DNA of 64,000 nucleotides from Anas platyrhynchos (lineage: Eukaryota; Chordata; Aves; Anseriformes; Anatidae): contig NC_092589.1 in NCBI RefSeq assembly GCF_047663525.1, forward strand, positions 62,491,501 to 62,555,500, in the 5' to 3' direction. Below are positions 22,117-33,270 of the stretch, piece after piece. A program made the translations under genes and the position numbers. The notes under the pieces were generated by a model. It saw nothing but the letters and a program-made list of their open reading frames with translations. It was not told the DNA's origin and did no database searches. How positions within the stretch are numbered: position 1 is the first letter of the stretch; each line of letters opens with the position of its first letter.

Positions 22117-25100
22117 TTTCTCAGTGGATTGGTTGTGTGTCTGTCTTCATGGTTGCAAACAGCAACAAAGCATTGATGAGGCATTAGACTGACATAGCAA
22201 AAGATGGGTAATTTCACAAGAGACAGCCATGAATCTTCTTGGCTATATATAAATTGAGAACATTCCAGTTATTCTTGTGAGAAAGGAGTGCTTTCAGCTG
22301 TGTTTTAATTGTGTGTTTCCTCCAAAATACAATAATCAGAAAAAGAGCACCAAAGAAGCTTTGGATTTTAATTACAGAACAGATATTTAAACACATTTTG
22401 CTGTCTTGCTCTGAATCAGAATATTTTTCTAACTGAAACTACACTGTCATGAAGGGAAAAAAAAAAAAAACAGCTTGAAGTGCTGCAGAGAACATAAAGC
22501 ACAGACAGATTGGATGAAATACATAATAACTACTGTAAAATTAGTTTTATCCTACAATTAAGAGCTATGTAGACCATTAAGCTGGCACTCATTTTCCTTT
22601 GTTATTGAAATCTTGGAGTGCTCTGGGCATAGTCTGGAGAGGGAACGTGAAGCCTGTAGGTGCAGGTGTACGTTCAGGTACACTGCAGGTACCTGACGCT
22701 GGTGGAGCTAAGAGACAGATTTTGTTCCCATGTCCATCAATTCAGATGCTGAGTGACAGAAAGTGCCTGCCTGTACTTGTATCTGTCACATTTGTCTCTA
22801 CACCTGATCTAAAAAGACTTTTTTCTGACAGTCACATTACACCCTGCCAGGTACAGCCAGATCCACCAAATCATACTGGTACAGTCATGGTCTCTTCTGC
22901 AACATCTTGTGGTACAACTGTGTGTAGCACCTCTCCTTTCTGCCCGATTTCTCTCTCTTGATAATAATTACACCTTGCTTAACCCGTTGCATTACATGAC
23001 CAGAATGACCATGCCTATCATAGAAGGAATTTCCTTAGATAGCTAGTCAGTTTTATTCTTGTTTGGCTTTAGTGTGGTTTTCTGAGTTAAATGCTGACAT
23101 TATTGGAGAATATATGGCATTCATTGCCTGCAGTAGCTTCTGTGTTTCTTTCATACTTGACAAATGCTGCAGAGTAAAGGCTTCTCCCCTTGCTTTATCT
23201 TTTCCAGGCACACTGATGATAGAAGTATGAACCCATACATTTTCTGCAGCAAGAAAACATTCCAGAAAAATTTCCTTTGACAAACAGAACAAAGTAAGAG
23301 AAACATTACGTGTAATCATAGGATATTTGTCTTCTTTGTTAGCTGCCTTTCTTACAGTAGTCCATCTTTTTCCTGAATCGATCTGATCCATTTGCTTCCA
23401 GATCAATTCAGGAACTGAAAGACTGGCACAAATTTAAGATAGGGTTGATGACCTCCAAATCTTTACCCCACAGACACTCACCTACAAGCAGCCTGGAAGT
23501 CTAGTTTTGTATTATGTCAACTTTTCATATGTTACGGGGATGCCCCATTTTTCAAAGCTTATGTTTTTTATTAACTTCTCAGCACCTAAGTATTTGCACA
23601 ATGCTGCCTGCTGGCTGCATTATTTCAGTTTTGCCTACATTATTTATGTGTGTTTTTTTCTCCTTTTTTTTTTTTTTTTCACAAAAAATCTTTGAAAATT
23701 GTCATGGCAGGTTAACTGTCAATATTCAGACTCTTCTATTCACAGTTTTCTTTCTGCTGCCTCCCTGTAAAAACTTGGTTCCCAGGTCACACTCTTTATA
23801 GATGAATTAGCAACTCCTGGGATTGCTTTCAGAAAACTTTGAAAATATTTACATGGGTTCTTTTATCTTTACAATACTTGCATATATTTTCAAATAAAAT
23901 ATCAAGTAGCCTGCGGGTGGACTTATAGTTAGCAAGATAGTACAATATCCTAGGAAATGTTGCGTCTGGATGCTAGGAAATAACCCAGCATACTGACAAA
24001 AAGACAGGATGCACTAAGCAGATTCTCTGTTGTGTGTACAGAGACACAAGCTATGTGGCATGACACTGAGGAACCATTGTGCCCAAGGGCCAGTGTGAAC
24101 TCTCAGGTTTAATCTGCATGAAGTAATTTTTTAAATACCACTGCCTGAAAATTAGCAATCAAGTCATGCTGATCTCTTAGTCAAACTTTCTGAATGAGCA
24201 AGGTGCACAGAATGGAGCCAAAACACTTTTTCCAGATGAAAATAATTCACAGTCTTTATCTAGTCACAGGACTGTGGACATTGTATTACAAGCACTAGTA
24301 AACTAACCTCAGCCTTTCTTTTCAGACTTTTTTTTTTTTTTAAATACATGCAAAATTTCAATTTGTAACTGAAAAATATTGTAAATCGGGTTAATTTAAG
24401 GTATGATGTTCTAGCATCTGAAAAATTGCCTCTCTCCATGTGCATTCCATCACTAATACAAATAGCTATTCATCAAATTCTTTATCTATGAAGGTGGGCA
24501 GATTAATCCAGAGGAAACACAGGTTAAACTTAAAACAAAGGGAGTACTTAAAAAAAAGGGGGTAAAACAAATACTACTACTACTACTAAAATCTCCTTGT
24601 GATGGGGTCATATTTGTCAAAGGTTTCATAGGTAAAACTTCAATTCTGTCTGCCCTTTACCTACAGCTGGGACACTGAAGTAATTGTGAAATGTCTGTCA
24701 TGCAGCTGCTCTGTTGGGTAGGTATCAAAAGAGCATGCTCCTACTTGGGGAAGCAAGACCCCAGCAATCCAGCACACCTGGCAGTTCTATTATCATTGTG
24801 GGCAGAAAAGTGTGTTGTGTTTTTTTTCCTCATTGTGACAAGTTATCAAGAAACAATATCTCACTCAAGTAAAACTACCAACATTTGACCTTACCAGGTC
24901 TGTCAGGAAGAAAATGTGTGTTTCTAAAGGGTATGAAAGTGATGCTTGGTGCCCAGGGAGCAGTATGTGACCAGAACATCCCCATAGCCTTGCACAATGC
25001 ACTAACAAGGAAGAAATCGTGTGCAGTTATATTGGCCACTTCTGCTTCCTTTGGTGGAAATTGCAGGAAGCGAGCAATATCTGCCAGGTCTGGGATCAGC

Positions 25101-25795
25101 AGTCTGGCTGCAGGCCAGAGCTGTGCAGAGGCCCTGAACCAAGGGCTGGCAGGAGATGGGGAAGTTTTCTTCAACGGGACGTGTGCTCTGCTGCTCCTTG
25201 CTCCACCCAGAGCTGCCCATGCCCACGAGAGTTTGGTCACCTCTGCTCACTTTGTGCCACTAAAAAAATTGTCCAACAGAGAGTCAGCTTCACACGGGCC
25301 ACATCCAGAAACTTGAAAGCCATTTGATGCTTCTCACAGGCTGGGCTCTTGATGCCTTGTATCTCAGTATTAATTTGTCATTCATCTCAGTATTAATTCT
25401 TCATTCATTTTGTTCTGCTGGTACTTTGCAGTACAGCACCTCATTTCCCCTTCTCTCTTCCATTTTTGACAGCTTCAGATATCTAAAGTTTCTATTTATT
25501 TTTTATTTATTTATTTATTTTTCTAAAATGTGAATTAACAGGCTCTATTAGCATGTTAGAGGTTTCGGTTAGATTATTCCCAACTGAAATGTGTTTTGTT
25601 CACTGCAAACAACAGCAAAGGGAATCGGGAGCTCTGGGGAAGAGCTATAACAGTTGTACCTGTGGTCCTTTTTTGCAGACCTGGGACTACCTTTAAGACC
25701 TGTTATTAATGAATTCTTCAGAGAACTATTCAACTAGAGTGTGTCACATACAACTTTTTTTCAGTTGGCCAAGTGAGTATTTTGACTTTTTTTCA
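22117..25795. other. Intergenic region, TAAR2 to TAAR5
   Basis: No gene recognised. ORFs of about 120-143 codons occur at 22599-22961, 23053-23406 (minus) and 24885-25316. None has a family motif or clear exon boundaries, and several frames are open at once over the GC-richer parts, so I treat them as chance. Confidence 0.4.
25361..25406. repeat. 23-bp tandem duplication
   Basis: ATCTCAGTATTAATTTGTCATTC at 25361-25383 is repeated at 25384-25406 with two changes (TTG to TCT region). Confidence 0.85.
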
Positions 25796-25926
25796 CAGAA
25801 TCACAGAATGGTTTTGGGTTGGAAGGGACCTTCAAGCCCATCCAGTTCTAACCCCCCTGCCATGGGCAGGGACACCTCCCACTAAGTCAGGTTGCTCAAA
25901 CCCCATGCAGCCTGGTCTTTACCTTG
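25796..25926 (-). mobile_element. CR1 LINE 3'-end fragment
   Basis: CAGAATCACAGAATGG followed by GTTGGAAGGGACCTTCAAG and CCTGCCATGGGCAGGGACACC is the reverse complement of an avian CR1 3' end. It is a different CR1 subtype from the copies at 19 and 46 kb, as judged by the CCATGGGCAGGGAC block. About 130 bp remain. Confidence 0.88.
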
Positions 25927-26293
25927 ATCTATCTTTTGAAATTCCTCTGTCCATCACAAAACACTAAGTTCATTAAAATTATGCTTTGGCATCACATTCA
26001 GCAAAAATGCTTGGGAAGAAGAAAATGACGAGAGGAAATATTTGAAGATGATGAATTAATGGCCTTTTTAACTTTATTATCATGGTTTTTTTCATTTCAT
26101 ATTTGGTGCAAAGAGAAAAGGAGATGATAAAAGAATAACAAGACCAATAAACTAAAAGAAAACAATATATTTTGGGTTAAGACAATCCAAAAATAAAACA
26201 AATATATGAGTTGTTCATTTCAAAGAAAACAGATAAAATATTCAAAGATATTCACTTTTTGTTTATTAACTTCCCCAACTAAAATAACTTTTA

Positions 26294-26330
<37 letters not shown>

Positions 26331-28235
26331 TTCTCTAACCCACAATCTCTTTGATTTTAATCCTTTATCTAATTAATTTGAAAAAAGATGTTACAGATGT
26401 CAGTGACTTCTTCTCCCTCTATCTTCACTTCCACATGTAATACATTTGAAGATGTCACAGTTAAATTACAGAGGTACCATTTCTGAAACTGCTGGTGTGT
26501 TCTACATGAGCACTTGAGTGGACAGAACATGGACCAGCATAACCAAGAACAAAACAGCATAAAAGCAAAAACAATTTAAAACTGTATGCAGCCGGTGGAA
26601 CAATTTCTTGTCAGGGCCATGGACAAGAATTTTCCATTGTTACAAAACTGAAGGCCAAATGCTGCTATTTGTATAAGAAAAATGAAGAAAAAGTAAATGC
26701 AGTACCCAGTGGAGACCCCTGTCTGCAAGGAAGGGCACTTAGCAAGATTTTAAATGGCTCAGTGAGTATTTACACTAAATACATTCCTACATTTACCAAA
26801 AATCTGCAGTAATGGTAATACACTCATATATGATATGCTGACTTCTTCAGGAATGACCACTGCTCACTATGATGAAGGAGAGTTGTTATAGCTAGAAGAC
26901 TGGAGTTTTAGGTTCACTTACTCAATGGATGCCCATAGTAAGCCCATCACCTTCTCGTTGTATTATATTCTATTTAAGGATCACAGACTGACTCTTTCTG
27001 AAGTTGTGAGCAAAAGTGGGCAAAGGGGCACCAATGAAGGCTATCCTAGAAAGTCTGTAAACCTTTGAAACTGCCTTGTCCTATTTTAAGGAGTACAGAC
27101 TTCGAGGTTACCTGGAGGAACTGAGATCTTAGAGGTTATGCACAGCAGTTTCAATAAAAAAGATAGTGGTCTGTGCACGTCTTCACTGCAGGAGACTGAG
27201 TCATATCAGGCAGTACACTTTCCCTTTCATATTTTTTTGTGTGTGTTTTCCTGCTGATTACTAGGTTGCGTAGTGCATTTGATAAGAATTCAGTTTGAGA
27301 TTATATCCAGAAATGTTGTCTGAAAGAGGAAGGGGGAAAGGACATCTTGAGAATGATTGGCATTTTCCATTTTATGATAACATTCTTTCAGAGCTGATAC
27401 AAGTTAAAAAGCTCTTCCTGTTCTGAGCTGTAAAGACCTACATTGTCACCATCTGAGCCTTCTCTTAATCATGAACTCGTCTCTTTCCACATGACCACAT
27501 GAACAGAGAAGGGGAAAATGCAAAGCAAATTCAAACAAATAATGTGTGCAGGAACGGCAAGCTGAGATTCTTTCGTTACATGCTCATCTCTTTCAGGGTG
27601 ATGATAATCACTTCAGAAGCATCATGATGGTTAGCTAGCTAGAGGGAGAACATATTTTGACAAGGTCACAACTGTACTTCAAATTTGAATGACAAAATGT
27701 TTGAGTGAGAATGATATTCTATTACATATATAATACAGGAAGAATGAACACTAATGAGAATGTCAGAGCACCCAGGACAAAGGAGCTATTGTTAGTATCA
27801 AGAGCTATCCAAAAGCCTCTGAAAATCTTAACATAAATGCTCATTTATTAAAATGGGGAAATAGGAGAAGGAGAAACACATCTCTTTGAAGTTTTATGGC
27901 CAGCCTCCAACTAAGCACAGTGCTATATTGAACTATGCCCAATTTACACCTTTTTGCACTGGGATTTTTAATGTCCAGGCTAGCCAGGAACGTTTCCATG
28001 GGGTGAAGGTCAGCAGTGCCCCAGGATGTGCTGGTGTTAGCTGCATCTTCTTTCAGGGACATCCTAAGAAAGAAAATTCACAGACAAACCTTGAGATAAA
28101 TAGTCAGAGATTCAGCAGCAGCTGAGCATGCATTTGAACTGCTTTTTATAAAACAGCATTTTTTGCCCAATACACAACAGTCCCTCTCTGCCCCTGAGGT
28201 ATATTAGTCATCTATAGAGACACTCTCCCCATCTG
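25927..28235. other. Intergenic region upstream of TAAR5
   Basis: AT-rich with one (ATT)n microsatellite. No coding feature recognised. Confidence 0.4.
26297..26329. repeat. (ATT)n microsatellite
   Basis: About eleven perfect ATT units. Confidence 0.92.
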
Positions 28236-28238
28236 GTT

Positions 28239-28245
28239 TATATAA
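28239..28245 (+). promoter_or_regulatory. TAAR5: Candidate TATA box of TAAR5
   Basis: TATATAA within GGTTTATATAAGGTG. A start site some 25-30 bp downstream would fall near 28268-28275. The link to TAAR5 is inferred from the donor at 28353/28354 and the acceptor at 29313. TATAAAAG at 28328 is a second, less well-placed candidate. Confidence 0.35.
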
Positions 28246-28269
28246 GGTGTTGACTGATCTCACGCTTTC

Positions 28270-28353
28270 CACTCAGACAATAGACGTGTGCTTAGAAGAG
28301 GATTTCAGTACACTGCAGCACAGCACCTATAAAAGAAAAAGAGATTTTGTACT
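28270..28353 (+). other. TAAR5: Predicted untranslated first exon of TAAR5
   Basis: About 85 bp between the TATA-like site and a strong splice donor (ACT|GTAAGTATT, GT at 28354-28355). It contains no ATG, as expected of a leader. Joined to the acceptor at 29313 it would make an ATG-free 5' leader of roughly 160 bases before the TAAR5 start. Purely predicted. Confidence 0.35.
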
Positions 28354-29152
28354 GTAAGTATTCCTGATTAAAAAGCTTTATTGCTGCTGGGAAGGATAGG
28401 ACGAGTGAGGATAATGTGCAGCTATTATACCAGTCATTTCAAGGAAAAAAAAATACTGAATAATGTGATGTATTTAACTGTAGCTCTCTTACTGTTAAAA
28501 AATCATACCTTTCAGTTATCTGATTTATTAAAAGACTACTGGAATAATCCATTATAATCCACTAATGTCTTATATTTCTTAAAGCTCTATTTAAAACTTA
28601 AATAACTTAAACATAAAATTTAAATAGCATTATCATAAGTAAAAAGCAATGGTAATATTTAAGGTGTATAATATTTCTCTTTGCCTTGCTGAATATTTGA
28701 ATATTTGTTGTCACTCCAGTGGATATGCCCATAGCTAAGACACCATAACATGAGCAACTTGCTCTGAGAGTTTTTTCCTTTGTAATAAGATGTTGCTTAT
28801 TTTGTAATAACCACTTCACAACTTTGGCTTAATAAAAGGATTTGTAACTAAATTGGAATTTAATTTCCAAGGAAATTCACAAGAATCAGTGTGCTATTAT
28901 ATTAAAGTTAGCTTTAACATGCCTCATGAGCTTTGGTTTGCAATGCCTGTTATTCTGCAGTAATTTTCCGTCTAAGGCAGAATTTCTCTTTACTTATTGA
29001 TTACTCACACACCTCTGGATTTGCTGCATTCCCTGCACTAGTACTATTGGATGGAAGAAAATCAATCCAAAAATACAGAAAAAAATGATGCCACCAAAAT
29101 TCAACACACTGATCTGAAGCTTCAACAGAGATACAAAACAGATAAAACAAGC

Positions 29153-29202
29153 TTTTTTTTTTTTTTTTTTCTTTTTTTTCTTTTTTTTCTTTTTTTTCTT
29201 TT
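29153..29202. repeat. (CTTTTTTTT)n minisatellite and T-run
   Basis: A T-run followed by four 9-bp units of C plus eight T. The regular unit suggests slippage expansion of a poly-T tail. Confidence 0.88.
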
Positions 29203-29280
29203 CCCCTCAAAATATGGAAATGGTCCAGTAGCTTTAATAAAAATATTTGATTAAAAGGCATATCTCCCTCTAACCTGCAT

Positions 29281-29313
29281 TTTTATCTTTTTTTTTTTTT
29301 TTTTTTTTTTTAG
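29281..29313 (+). other. TAAR5: Poly-T tract and candidate TAAR5 acceptor
   Basis: About 24 consecutive T bases end directly in TAG (AG at 29312-29313), giving a strong acceptor 79 bp before the TAAR5 ATG. A weaker AG follows TTTTCC at about 29355. There is no other ATG between 29314 and 29393. Confidence 0.5.
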
Positions 29314-29392
29314 GTAGTCATTCAGCACCTCTGCTGGAAGCCAACTCCTTTTCCAGACTTGTGGCAAAGCTGGGGAAGGCACTGGGGGTGCC

Positions 29393-30421
29393 ATGAGCTC
29401 AGCCCAGGGCCCTGGTGCTGAGAAGGGGTTGCTCATCGCCTTGTGCTATGAGGTGAATGGCTCCTGCTACAAGACCTTGCATCCCTTTGGGGTCCAGCTG
29501 GCCATTTATCTGACCTGTGCCTTGGGCACGCTGATCACGGTGCTTGGGAACTTACTTGTCATCATCGTAGTTTCCCATTTCAAAGTCTTGCATACCCCCA
29601 CCAACTTCTTGCTCCTATCCCTCGCCCTTGCTGACCTGCTTCTGGGGCTGACCGTGCTGCCCTTCAGCACTATCCGGTCCGTAGAGAATTGCTGGTATTT
29701 TGGGGATGACTTCTGTAGGCTACACACCTTTCTGGACACGCTTTTCTGCCTCACCTCCATATTTCACCTCTGTTTCATTTCCATTGATCGGCATTGTGCA
29801 ATCTGTGACCCTTTGCTCTACCCCACCAAGTTCACCATAAGAGTGGCCTGCATGTACATTGGGGTGGGGTGGGCAGTCCCTATGGTCTACACCTCCGTCT
29901 TCCTGTACACTAAAGCCATTTCAGAAGGGCTGGGACATTTTTTGCAAGATAAGCCCTGTGTTGGTAGCTGTCAGCTGCTGTTCAACAAGCTCTGGGGGTG
30001 GCTGAACTTCCCAGTATTCTTCTTCCCTTGCTTTGTAATGATAGTTTTGTACGTAAAAATATTTGCTGTTGCTAACAAGCAAGCCAGGTTGATAAGCAAC
30101 ATGAAGAAAGGTTTTGAGTCTCAGCTACACATAGGAGCATCCAAGAGTGAAAGGAAAGCAGCAAAGACTCTTGGGGTAGCTGTAGGAATCTACCTGCTGT
30201 GCTGGCTGCCCTTCACTATTGACACCATGGTAGACAGTCTTTTAGATTTCATTACTCCCCCAGTTCTGTTTGACATCCTAATTTGGTTTGCCTACTTTAA
30301 TTCTGCCTGCAATCCCTTGATCTACGTGTTTTCCTACCATTGGTTCAGGAAAGCCATGAAACTAGTCTTAACTCATGGAATCTTTTGTTCCAGGACATCT
30401 AAAGTAGACTTGTACCAATAA
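29393..30421 (+). CDS. TAAR5: Trace amine-associated receptor 5 (TAAR5)
   Basis: Intact 342-residue class A GPCR in one coding exon; human TAAR5 is 337. Family role: olfactory amine receptor coupled to Golf/Gs; mammalian TAAR5 responds to trimethylamine and related tertiary amines. Seen here: sequon N22-G-S in CYEVNGSC, N53 (1.50), D81 (2.50), C108 (3.25), amine-binding D115 (3.32), DRH at 132-134, W271 (6.48) with P273, Y301 (7.43), and the signature NSACNPLIYVFSYHWF at 303-318. The stretch LDTLFCLTSIFHLCFISIDR, the loop-2 CVGSCQLL and the C-terminal VDLYQ are TAAR5-specific. The start at 29393 fits the family N-terminus and has G at +4. Codon use is GC-richer than in TAAR1 and TAAR2. Bird ligands are unknown; trimethylamine is an extrapolation. 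Confidence 0.97.
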   Translation: MSSAQGPGAEKGLLIALCYEVNGSCYKTLHPFGVQLAIYLTCALGTLITVLGNLLVIIVVSHFKVLHTPTNFLLLSLALADLLLGLTVLPFSTIRSVENCWYFGDDFCRLHTFLDTLFCLTSIFHLCFISIDRHCAICDPLLYPTKFTIRVACMYIGVGWAVPMVYTSVFLYTKAISEGLGHFLQDKPCVGSCQLLFNKLWGWLNFPVFFFPCFVMIVLYVKIFAVANKQARLISNMKKGFESQLHIGASKSERKAAKTLGVAVGIYLLCWLPFTIDTMVDSLLDFITPPVLFDILIWFAYFNSACNPLIYVFSYHWFRKAMKLVLTHGIFCSRTSKVDLYQ

Positions 30422-30663
30422 CAAGCAGGGTTTTTGCACACTGTAGAAAATACTGTAGGCTATATCATAGTATTTCTCATGATTATTATTTAACATCCAG
30501 TCAGATAGTGTTTTTCTTATTTTCTGTTTTTCTTAAAATATCTGGCTTGGGCAGATCCCAGATTTAAATAGACACACTGTTCTGTGAATGACCTTCCCTT
30601 GTTAAGGTCTTGTGTTTGCTATGTGATGCTGACAAATGCTTGAAACTTGGTTGTAATCAGCTT

Positions 30664-30686
30664 TAAAAAAAAAAAAAAAAAAAAAA
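30664..30686. repeat. Poly-A tract
   Basis: Run of about 22 A bases, 243 bp after the TAAR5 stop codon. Confidence 0.85.
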
Positions 30687-31708
30687 GGGACTGTCCTTTT
30701 TCCATACTGTTCCTGTCTGTTTCTGAAGATATATATATAAATATATTTAAGCAAAGCAGGTGGTGCTGACTTAGCAAGTTACATAGGGTGTATGCCAGTT
30801 TTTAAGAATGAAGAGCATAAGGATGCAACTACAGGTGAGATCAAATGTCTACCTAAGGTAGTGGCCAAAACCAGATGATAAAACAAGATTAATCTGGTAT
30901 TTTTTACATCATTTTCCTAGCCCACAGTGATATGCTCCTGAGCTAAAGGCTACAAATGGGACATACACCCTAAATTCTTTGGTGGTATCTATTCGGTCCT
31001 ATGGAGATTTCACCTGTTTCATCAGTGTGTGCAAGGTGACTGCTCCATGCTTTTGAACACCCTTTTGGCCCTTCTCTGTGTCATTTTCGATCGTACTGCA
31101 TAAAGGAAATAGAAGAAGGGGGGAGAGGGAGGACAGGAACTGCACAGGGTAATAAAACTCTAGATAATAATTGTTATGACTTCATTTTTGTTGCTCTTTG
31201 AATTTATTTTCCCTGATAATCCTAAAATTCCACATGCTTTTTTGTTTGTTTGTTTGTTTGCTTCCAGAGTGGGTCTGCTTATGGACATAACATATGCTTA
31301 TGCTCTTGTGCTGAGCATAAAATGTCAGCACAGATTCTCAGTTTTCTTCAGCTATGTTTATGTGATTCCATAAGGCCAATTTTAAAACTGACATCTGATA
31401 AGTTGAGATCTTTGTTCAACACCAAGTTGCATGGTAAAATTTTGTACTATACATAATTGAGTTATTTTCTACCTCACTGTTATGAATATTTTATCAAAAA
31501 AAAAAAAAATGTAGCCAGCAGCAGTAACTCTTCTGTTAAAAAAAAAAAAAAAGCATATAAATAACTGTAAAGGTTTTATCTTTTTATTCTGCTAATGGTA
31601 TGTAAAACTATTATTAGTTTTTAATATTTTTCAAATTACAGTGCAACTGCCTTCTAAAAAAAGTCATTCTTATAGTCATCTTATATTCAGTTGCATATTT
31701 TCTGAGTG

Positions 31709-31807
31709 ACAAACACTAAGAGAAGAAACAGATATTAGAATCTATTATTAGAATTAGAATTAGATTAGAATTAGAATCTATGATTCTAAACACTAAAAGG
31801 GGAAACA
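31709..31807. repeat. Imperfect direct repeat around (TTAGAA)n
   Basis: AAACACTAAGAGAAGAAACAG near 31711 recurs as AAACACTAAAAGGGGAAACAG near 31788. Between them lie about six copies of TTAGAA/ATTAGA units. It looks like a local duplication. Confidence 0.75.
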
Positions 31808-33221
31808 GCTACAGAAAGGATGTAACTAATAGTAAGAGACCTGCATAGACCCAACAGCCTGCTGAAAAGCATGATTAATTTTTTACTAAATTTAATAGGC
31901 ATTTGAATCAGGCCTATGTGTAGAAGAACAAAAGAGAGAAGTTGCACAGGAGATATTCTGTAGGAAATCAGGGTAATAAAGTGATTATTTTTAAGAGATT
32001 TAAGTGATTGCATCTGCATATCTTAATGTCTGTAATAAAATAAACTAAATAGTGAAGGCCTTTTCACTCTTTTTTTTTTTTTTTTTTTTTATCATATTGT
32101 TAAGCTCTTTTCATGGTAAGAAGGGTTTCCTCTACCAAATGAAAATGAGCTATTGTTTTGGGATGTTGTAATCTGTTCTGACATCTGATTGTTTCAAATC
32201 TTTTTATGGTTTGTCTATACTCTTAAGACCTCAGCCAGAAAAAAAATCAATGAAAAAATAAAAAAAAGGGTATTCAAAATGCTTAAAGCTCAAGCATATA
32301 TCTAGAGGAATGAAAGAGAAAGAACACTTAAGTGCTACTTTCAGAGATGCCCTAAATGGAGACTGACCATAAATTGTCTGTGTTTTTAGACTGAGACATT
32401 TATGTAGCCTTACGTCTGTTGTTAGAGTATTTTGCAATCTCACTTCAGTCTCTCAGTGTCTGAGAGACTCCCCCATTTGCTATATTAATCTTCATTGTTT
32501 CTTAGGACAGAAACCAAAGACTCTTCTCTTTTCTACTCATGCTGTAGCAGAAGGTAAAACCCTCAACCCTACTGCACACATCTGTAGACTTTCTATGGTA
32601 AAGGTCCCAAATCCAAGCTAAAGAGAGAAACAGAATCAGGCTATTAGAGAAATCCAGGTGCCGAATTACAATAGAAATATATACAACATCTGAAGTACAT
32701 CTTTAATGTGCCGTTGTGGAATAACATAATGAACATTGTGAGACGAGTTTCGAGATTAAACTCTTCAATTTAATGTGCATAGGTAGGTGTCTATAATTAC
32801 AGCAAATGTAAAATGCATATAACTGATTATAGTTATAGCCAGAATGGCTGTTTAAGCTCTGGCTGTAGTCAGTGGACATCTAAGGATATGAATCACTTGC
32901 CTAGTGGCACTTAAAATGCTTTAGTGAACCTGAGATGACTACACAGGACTGGCATTCAGCAGGGATAAGTAGCAACAGGGAGCCAGGTGGAATACATATG
33001 AGCATCTAAAATGGCACCAGACATCCATGTTTGGGGTATCTAGCTTTAGCATTGCATGTTATAGAAGTTTAGACATTTAGCTAGATAGAAATCTGAAAGC
33101 CTTAAACTGAATCATGTCATAGGGGTATCTTAAAACCATCTTTCATTGACACCTTTTTCTTTTGAATTCAATGCAGCCAAAGCAGAGAAAGGGAACTTCC
33201 ACTGAGTTTAATAATTTTTTT

Positions 33222-33270
33222 TTGTTGTTGTTGTTCGTTTGTTTGTTGGTTTTGTTTGTTTGCTTGTTTG
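33222..33270. repeat. G/T-rich (GTT)n/(GTTT)n simple repeat
   Basis: T-run then GTTGTTGTTGTT and several GTTT units with substitutions. Confidence 0.8.

Noticed and set aside
23053-23406. 117-codon minus-strand ORF
   Set aside because: No recognisable domain or exon boundaries; its length is compatible with chance over 64 kb.
24885-25316. 143-codon ORF between TAAR2 and TAAR5
   Set aside because: Other frames are also open, there is no family motif, no exon signals and no receptor-like helices.
31738-31790. ATTCTATGATTCT-like sequence suggesting another CR1 3' end
   Set aside because: It is part of a local TTAGAA repeat; no adjoining CR1 body or CCAACC motif.
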